This document shows positions 6,696-11,018 of a stretch of 11,018 bases of DNA, piece by piece. The DNA is taken from assembly GCA_020721485.1 (NCBI GenBank), contig DYMR01000022.1, positions 4,567 through 15,584 of the forward strand. Direction: 5' to 3'. This DNA comes from Halothiobacillus neapolitanus. Its GTDB lineage: Bacteria; Pseudomonadota; Gammaproteobacteria; Halothiobacillales; Halothiobacillaceae. The position numbers and the translations under genes are program-made. Position 1 is the stretch's first letter. Every line of letters starts with the position of its first letter. The notes beneath the pieces were generated by a model that ran no database searches, was not told the DNA's origin, and was given only the letters and a program-made list of their open reading frames with translations.

Positions 6696-6724
6696 TTTTA
6701 AGGAGGCTATTGGGTTTGAGTCAA
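6696..6724 (-). promoter_or_regulatory. Candidate outward promoter at the IS end, facing the 403-residue gene
   Basis: On the minus strand TTGACT (6724-6719, five of six matches to the -35 consensus) is followed after exactly 17 bases by TTAAAA (6701-6696, a weak -10). Transcription would start near 6688, about 24 bases before the ATG at 6664, with an AGGGGA ribosome site at 6678-6673 between. The -35 overlaps the stop codon of the transposase remnant, and the -10 lies in the terminal inverted repeat. The weak -10 keeps this tentative. Confidence 0.4.
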
Positions 6725-7093
6725 GCGGCGATGGCCGCTTGACTGGCTAGGTTCGGGTAACAGTTTGCCTCAGCTTCTGACGGAGGGATATAACCGATTG
6801 GTTCGAGGGATCCGTGGTGGTTCAACCAATGCACCCATTCGAGTAGGGCCTGTTCCACCTCCAATTTGGTTTGCTATTTCGATTTGCGGTAAATTACCTC
6901 GGCCTTGTACAAGCCGTTGATGGTTTAGGCGAGGGCGTTTCGTAACTTTCGCCATAGCTACCCGCCGGGATCCGATGCCGGCTTCGGCCAACCGCTCGGT
7001 GCACCGAATAGAGACATATTGCGAACCCGGCACCAATCGCACCGCCAGATCCCGTTCTTCCAGAGAAAATTTGTTGCTTGTCTTGTTGCCCAT
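6721..7093 (-). pseudogene. IS3-family transposase remnant (OrfA start fused to OrfB end)
   Basis: From the ATG at 7093 the minus strand encodes MGNKTSNKFSLEERDLAVRLV, the typical start of an IS51-group OrfA. It then jumps directly into GSQYVSIRCTERLAEAGI, part of the OrfB integrase (DDE) domain just after the second catalytic Asp. One-base losses near 6967 and 6940 break the frame around YGESY/NALA. The last frame reads TINGLYKAEVIYRKSK, then LEWVHWLNHHGSLEPIGYI and PPSEAEANCYP to a stop at 6721. Two in-frame stops occur: TAA (6927-6925) where relatives have Glu, and TAG (6876-6874) where relatives have Trp. The deletion removes the first catalytic residues, so it cannot make active transposase. 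Confidence 0.88.
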
Positions 7094-7246
7094 AGCTTCA
7101 TTTCTCTCAAGAGTTGAAGCCTCTTCATTATCCCAGAGCAGTTCAAATTGCCTGCAAGGGTATTACTTCGGCAAACCGATGCCTGCCGACGCATTTACCG
7201 CGCGGTTTTTGACTCAGCCCCTGCCCTGACCCGACCGGCTGACTGC

Positions 7247-7270
7247 CCACCGCTGGGGCGGTGGTACAAT
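7247..7270 (+). promoter_or_regulatory. Inverted repeat abutting a -10-like box in the purL leader
   Basis: CCACCGC (7247-7253) and GCGGTGG (7258-7264) form a perfect 7-base dyad with a four-base loop, immediately followed by TACAAT (7265-7270), a good -10 match. The dyad fills the position of the -35/-10 spacer. The nearest -35-like sequence, CTGACT (7239-7244), is 20 bases from the -10, so the promoter would be weak or factor-dependent. The dyad does not resemble the E. coli PurR operator. Confidence 0.4.
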
Positions 7271-7281
7271 CCTCGGCCAGT

Positions 7282-7296
7282 TCCGCCACGGGCGGA
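7282..7296 (+). repeat. Second leader hairpin before purL
   Basis: TCCGCC (7282-7287) and GGCGGA (7291-7296) can pair around a three-base loop. If transcription starts just after 7270, this hairpin lies near the 5' end of the purL leader RNA. Only a short T-rich stretch follows (7300-7305), too weak to call a terminator. Confidence 0.4.
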
Positions 7297-7336
7297 TGCT
7301 TATTTCTGTCTCCACCTCCCGCGCGAGCGCCTCATC

Positions 7337-10300
7337 ATGCAGATTTTCTTCGGCAATGCTGCCTTCTCCGCCTTCCGTCTCAGCAAAAAATGGGAGGCCG
7401 TGACGGCGGTCGCGCCCACCGTGCGCGCGCTCGCCGCCCGATTCGTGCATCTGGTGCAATTGCAGCCGGGCGCGTCGTTGAATGAGGCGCAAACCCATCG
7501 TCTGCATGCGCTGTTCGATTACGGCAGCACGCAAACGGATTGGCCGGATGAAGCCGTCAGCCTGATGGTGACGCCGCGCGCGGGCACCCGCTCGCCGTGG
7601 TCGAGCAAGGCCACCGAGATCGTGCAACTCTGCGGCTTAGAGGGCATTGCCCGTGTGGAGCGCGGCATCGAATTTGCCGTGGTGGGGCTGGATGCGCTGG
7701 ATCGCAGTAGCCGCGAGGCGATTGCCACCGTGCTGCATGATCGGATGACCGAATCGGTGTTTGCGCGCTGGGAAGACGCCGCCGCCCTTTTCGCCACCCA
7801 AGCGCCTGCGCCGCTGGCGCGGGTGCCGGTGTTGGGCCATGGGCCAATGAGCGGCCTGGACGCCTTGCACCACGCCAATCAAACCCTCGGTTTGGCCTTG
7901 TCTGCCGACGAAATCGACTATCTGCACGCCGCCTTTACCGAACTCCAGCGCGACCCGACAGATGTCGAGCTGATGATGTTCGCCCAAGCCAATTCGGAAC
8001 ACTGCCGGCATAAAATTTTCAATGCCGGCTGGACCATCGACGGCGAACCGCACGAACTCTCGTTGTTCGCGATGATTCGCAACACCCACCGCCTGCATCC
8101 CGAAGGCGTGCTGAGCGCGTACAAAGACAACGCGGCGGTGATCGAAGGCTGGCCGGGCACCCGATTTGCGGCCAACCCGCTCAGCCATCAGTACGAATCC
8201 ACCGACGAGCCGATTCATTTTCTGGCCAAGGTCGAAACCCACAACCACCCGACCGCAATTTCACCCGATCCCGGCGCGGCGACGGGTTCCGGCGGGGAAA
8301 TCCGCGATGAAGGCGCCACCGGGCGCGGCGGCAAACCCAAGGCGGGTTTGTCCGGCTTTTCCGTCTCGAATTTGCGCATTCCCGGCCATGAACAACCCTG
8401 GGAACAGCAGGCCATCGGCAAACCCGATCGCATCGTGACCGCGTTCGACATCATGCGCGATGGCCCCTTAGGCGCCGCCGCATTCAACAATGAATTTGGC
8501 CGGCCGGCGCTCTGCGGCTATTTCCGCACCTTGGAACTTGCCGCCAGCCTGCCGAACGGCACGCGCGACACCGTGCGGGGCTACCACAAGCCGATCATGA
8601 TCGCAGGCGGCATCGGGGCGATGCGCCCGGATTTAGTCGCCAAAGGCGCCATCGAACCGGGGCATGTGCTGATCGTGCTCGGCGGGCCGGCCATGCAAAT
8701 CGGCTTGGGCGGCGGCGCCGCCTCCTCGCAAACCAGCGGCAGCGGCTCGGCGGAACTGGATTTCGCCTCGGTGCAGCGCGCCAACCCGGAAATGCAGCGC
8801 CGCGCGCAGGAAGTCATCGACCGCTGCATCGCGCTGGGGGATGAAAACCCGATTGTGTCGATTCACGATGTCGGCGCGGGCGGGTTGTCCAATGCCCTGC
8901 CGGAGCTGGTTCACGATGCGGGTTTGGGGGCGGAATTCAATCTGCGCGCCATTCCCAACGACGAACCGGGCATGTCGCCGCTGGCGATTTGGTGCAACGA
9001 ATCGCAAGAACGCTATGTGCTCGCGGTGACTGCCGAGGGGCTGGATCGTTTTGCCGCGCTGTGTACGCGCGAACGAGCGCCCTACGCGGTGGTGGGCACG
9101 GCGCACGCGGCACAGCACCTCACCGTGCGCGATCCGCAATTCGACAATGCGCCGGTGGATATTCCGATGCACACCCTGTTCGGCCACCCGCCCAAAATGC
9201 ACCGCACGGTGACTCGGGTGACGCCGCATTTCGCGCCGTTTCACACCGAAGCGATTGATCTGACCGATGCGCTGCATCGTGTGCTGCATTTGCCCACGGT
9301 GGCGAGCAAAAGCTTCCTGATTACGATTGGTGACCGCAGCGTCGGCGGCTTGGTCAGCCGCGATCAAATGGTGGGGCCTTGGCAGGTGCCGGTGGCGGAT
9401 TGCGCCGTGACCGCGACCGACTTTTTCCACCACACCGGCGAGGCGATGGCGATGGGCGAACGCAGCCCGGTCGCCATTCTGGACGCGCCTGCCTCCGCCC
9501 GACTGGCGATTGCCGAAGTGCTGACCAACCTCGCCGGCGCCCCCATCGAACGCACCGGCGCGATCAAACTTTCGGCCAACTGGATGGCGGCCTGCGGCCA
9601 TCCGGGCGAAGACGCCGCGCTGTTCGACACCGTGCGCACCGTGGGGTTGGAATTCTGCCCCGCGCTCGACATTGCCATTCCGGTGGGCAAGGACTCGCTG
9701 TCGATGAAAACCCGCTGGGTGGAAGAGGCACAACCCCGCGAAGTCGTATCGCCGGTTTCCTTGGTGGTCAGCGGGTTCGCGCCGGTGAGCGACATTCGCC
9801 GCGTGGTCACGCCGGAATTACACCCCGCGCGGGATTCCCGCCTGATCTTGGTCGATCTCGGCTTCGGCAAACACCGGCTGGGCGGCTCGGCGCTGGCGCA
9901 GGTGTATAACGAAGTCGGCCAAGTGCCGCCCGATGTGACGGCGGCAGCGGTTAAAGCGCTGTTCAACACCGTGCAGCGCATCAATGCCTTGGGGCATTTG
10001 CTCGCCTACCACGACCGCAGCGATGGCGGGCTCATCACCACCGTGCTGGAAATGGCATTCGCGGGCGGTTGCGGTCTGTCGCTGGATGTCAGCCCGCTCG
10101 GCAGCGATGTGCTGGCGAGCCTGTTTACCGAAGAAATCGGAGCGGTTTTGCAGGTGCCGAGCGAAGCGGTGGATTTGGTACTCAGCCTGTTCGCCAGCGC
10201 CGGTTTGGCCGACGCGGCCAAAATCATCGGCCAGCCCACGGTCGGCGATGCCATCGAAGTGCGCTGGCAAGGCGCGATCCGCCTCTCGGCCAGCCGTCAG

Positions 10301-11018
10301 GCGCTGCACCAACACTGGGCACACACCAGCCACCAAATGGCGCGGTTGCGCGATAACCCGGACTGCGCCGATCAAGAATTTGCCCTGCTCGCAGAACCCC
10401 ACAACCCCGGCTTGGCGGCAACCAAAGTGCCGTTCGATGTGTCGGCGCGCATCGCCGCCCCGTGGATCAACTCGGGCGCGCGGCCAAAAATCGCCATCCT
10501 GCGCGAACAAGGCGTGAACGGCGAAATCGAAATGGCCGCCGCCTTCACGGCGGCCGGCTTCACCGCCGTCGATGTGCACATGAGCGACCTAATCACCGGT
10601 CGCGTGTCGCTCGACGACATGCACGGCTTGGCGGCGTGCGGCGGATTTTCGTATGGCGATGTGCTCGGCGCCGGTGCCGGTTGGGCGCATGCGATTCGCT
10701 ACAACCCGCGCGCATCCACCGCCATGCGGGCATTTTTCCAACGGCCTGAAACCTTCACCCTCGGTGTGTGCAACGGCTGCCAAATGCTGTCGCAACTGCA
10801 TGATTTGATTCCGGGTGCGCAGGATTGGCCTCGCTTTGTCCGCAATCAATCCGAACAATTCGAGGCGCGGCTTTCGCTGGTGGAAATTCTGCCCAGCCCG
10901 TCAATTTTGTTCGATGGCATGGAAGGCGCGGTCATGCCCATCACCGTGGCGCATGGCGAAGGCCAAGTGCAATACCGCAATGCCGCCGACGCCGATACCG
11001 CGATGAACACGCTGCGCT
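7337..11018 (+). CDS. purL: Phosphoribosylformylglycinamidine synthase (FGAM synthetase), 3' end beyond window
   Basis: The frame stays open for 1227 codons to the right edge; E. coli PurL has about 1295, so only the last ~70 are missing. The enzyme converts FGAR, glutamine and ATP to FGAM, the fourth step of cytoplasmic purine synthesis. Seen here: the N-terminal domain [17 protein letters not shown] (E. coli MMEILRGSPALSAFRINK), [17 protein letters not shown], the linker/catalytic block [15 protein letters not shown] with His222, [20 protein letters not shown] with His302, [41 protein letters not shown]-like [33 protein letters not shown], the second AIRS-like repeat with [17 protein letters not shown] and [23 protein letters not shown], and the C-terminal glutaminase domain with [23 protein letters not shown] and nucleophile Cys1145 in LGVCNGCQM. 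The triad His and Glu lie past the edge. The ATG at 7337 is chosen by alignment; its ribosome site is poor (only GAGCG at 7324-7328). No other purine gene is adjacent. Confidence 0.96.
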   Translation, partial: MQIFFGNAAFSAFRLSKKWEAVTAVAPTVRALAARFVHLVQLQPGASLNEAQTHRLHALFDYGSTQTDWPDEAVSLMVTPRAGTRSPWSSKATEIVQLCGLEGIARVERGIEFAVVGLDALDRSSREAIATVLHDRMTESVFARWEDAAALFATQAPAPLARVPVLGHGPMSGLDALHHANQTLGLALSADEIDYLHAAFTELQRDPTDVELMMFAQANSEHCRHKIFNAGWTIDGEPHELSLFAMIRNTHRLHPEGVLSAYKDNAAVIEGWPGTRFAANPLSHQYESTDEPIHFLAKVETHNHPTAISPDPGAATGSGGEIRDEGATGRGGKPKAGLSGFSVSNLRIPGHEQPWEQQAIGKPDRIVTAFDIMRDGPLGAAAFNNEFGRPALCGYFRTLELAASLPNGTRDTVRGYHKPIMIAGGIGAMRPDLVAKGAIEPGHVLIVLGGPAMQIGLGGGAASSQTSGSGSAELDFASVQRANPEMQRRAQEVIDRCIALGDENPIVSIHDVGAGGLSNALPELVHDAGLGAEFNLRAIPNDEPGMSPLAIWCNESQERYVLAVTAEGLDRFAALCTRERAPYAVVGTAHAAQHLTVRDPQFDNAPVDIPMHTLFGHPPKMHRTVTRVTPHFAPFHTEAIDLTDALHRVLHLPTVASKSFLITIGDRSVGGLVSRDQMVGPWQVPVADCAVTATDFFHHTGEAMAMGERSPVAILDAPASARLAIAEVLTNLAGAPIERTGAIKLSANWMAACGHPGEDAALFDTVRTVGLEFCPALDIAIPVGKDSLSMKTRWVEEAQPREVVSPVSLVVSGFAPVSDIRRVVTPELHPARDSRLILVDLGFGKHRLGGSALAQVYNEVGQVPPDVTAAAVKALFNTVQRINALGHLLAYHDRSDGGLITTVLEMAFAGGCGLSLDVSPLGSDVLASLFTEEIGAVLQVPSEAVDLVLSLFASAGLADAAKIIGQPTVGDAIEVRWQGAIRLSASRQALHQHWAHTSHQMARLRDNPDCADQEFALLAEPHNPGLAATKVPFDVSARIAAPWINSGARPKIAILREQGVNGEIEMAAAFTAAGFTAVDVHMSDLITGRVSLDDMHGLAACGGFSYGDVLGAGAGWAHAIRYNPRASTAMRAFFQRPETFTLGVCNGCQMLSQLHDLIPGAQDWPRFVRNQSEQFEARLSLVEILPSPSILFDGMEGAVMPITVAHGEGQVQYRNAADADTAMNTLR

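Larger units (their letters stand above)
6682..7145 (-). mobile_element. Internally deleted IS3-family (IS51-like) insertion sequence remnant
   Basis: Both ends are preserved as an imperfect terminal inverted repeat. The plus-strand end starts TGAACCGCCCCG and runs to AGGAGGCT (6682-6708); the other, read on the minus strand from 7145, starts TGAACTGCTCTG and ends AGAGGCT (7145-7118). Both begin with TG, as IS3 elements do. The interior encodes the first residues of OrfA and the last part of OrfB with most of the element missing: about 464 bases remain where an intact member has roughly 1.2-1.3 kb. No 3- or 4-base target duplication is seen (flanks gtg / aat), so one flank has been rearranged or the insertion is old. 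Confidence 0.82.
7146..7336. other. Spacer between the IS remnant and purL
   Basis: No gene is supported in these 191 bases. Positions 7146-7230 show nothing I recognise. From 7247 the purL leader begins, with two GC-rich inverted repeats and a -10-like TACAAT, listed separately. Confidence 0.6.

Noticed and set aside
5437..7145. A composite transposon or integrative unit with matching ends around the 403-residue gene
   Set aside because: No second IS copy or matching TGAACCGCCCCG end is found near 5437-5460, and no target duplication flanks the segment, so the unit cannot be delimited.
8633..9733. A 366-codon open frame on the minus strand opposite purL
   Set aside because: It lies wholly inside purL, is rich in His/Arg/Gly as expected of an antisense shadow in GC-rich DNA, has no recognisable motif, and purL is intact on the plus strand.

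Overview
The window looks like a chromosomal segment of a GC-rich gammaproteobacterium. The evidence is a long single-chain PurL of the E. coli type, a RecC-type exonuclease subunit, and a full-length YcaO close to the E. coli protein over nearly all its length. No rRNA or other marker fixes the genus. All identifications come from reading the translations against remembered family members; no search was run.

Layout. Positions 1-1510 hold two minus-strand genes joined by an ATGA overlap: a ChbG/HpnK-type deacetylase, then the 5' part of recC, which runs off the left edge. A 129-base divergent spacer follows, with a TATAAA box inside an inverted repeat. Next come four plus-strand genes: a Mn-type superoxide dismutase (sodA), a strong hairpin terminator preceded by a tandem 16-base repeat, and then a tightly packed trio. 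The trio is a Mth938/DUF498-domain protein, ycaO and a MoxR-family AAA ATPase, separated by 9 bases and a 4-base overlap.

Positions 5437-7145 are the accessory part. They hold a minus-strand gene for a 403-residue protein of unknown function with lower GC than its neighbours, and a 464-base internally deleted, frameshifted IS3-family (IS51-like) insertion sequence whose end lies 17 bases from that gene's start codon. The IS end carries a candidate outward promoter pointing at the gene. From 7337 to the right edge lies purL, complete at its 5' end and cut by the window end shortly before the His/Glu part of the glutaminase triad; two GC-rich inverted repeats lie in its leader.

How the genes work together. 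Most are conserved housekeeping genes: recombination repair, superoxide defence, ribosomal protein S12 modification (YcaO) and purine synthesis. The DUF498-ycaO-moxR trio is probably one transcription unit, but there is no room for its own promoter downstream of the terminator, so it must be read through or attenuated. The likeliest novel element is the 403-residue accessory protein. Its C-terminal RGHW / WI.PYYKG ending resembles, from memory, the ending of AcrVA2-like and other mobile-element proteins.
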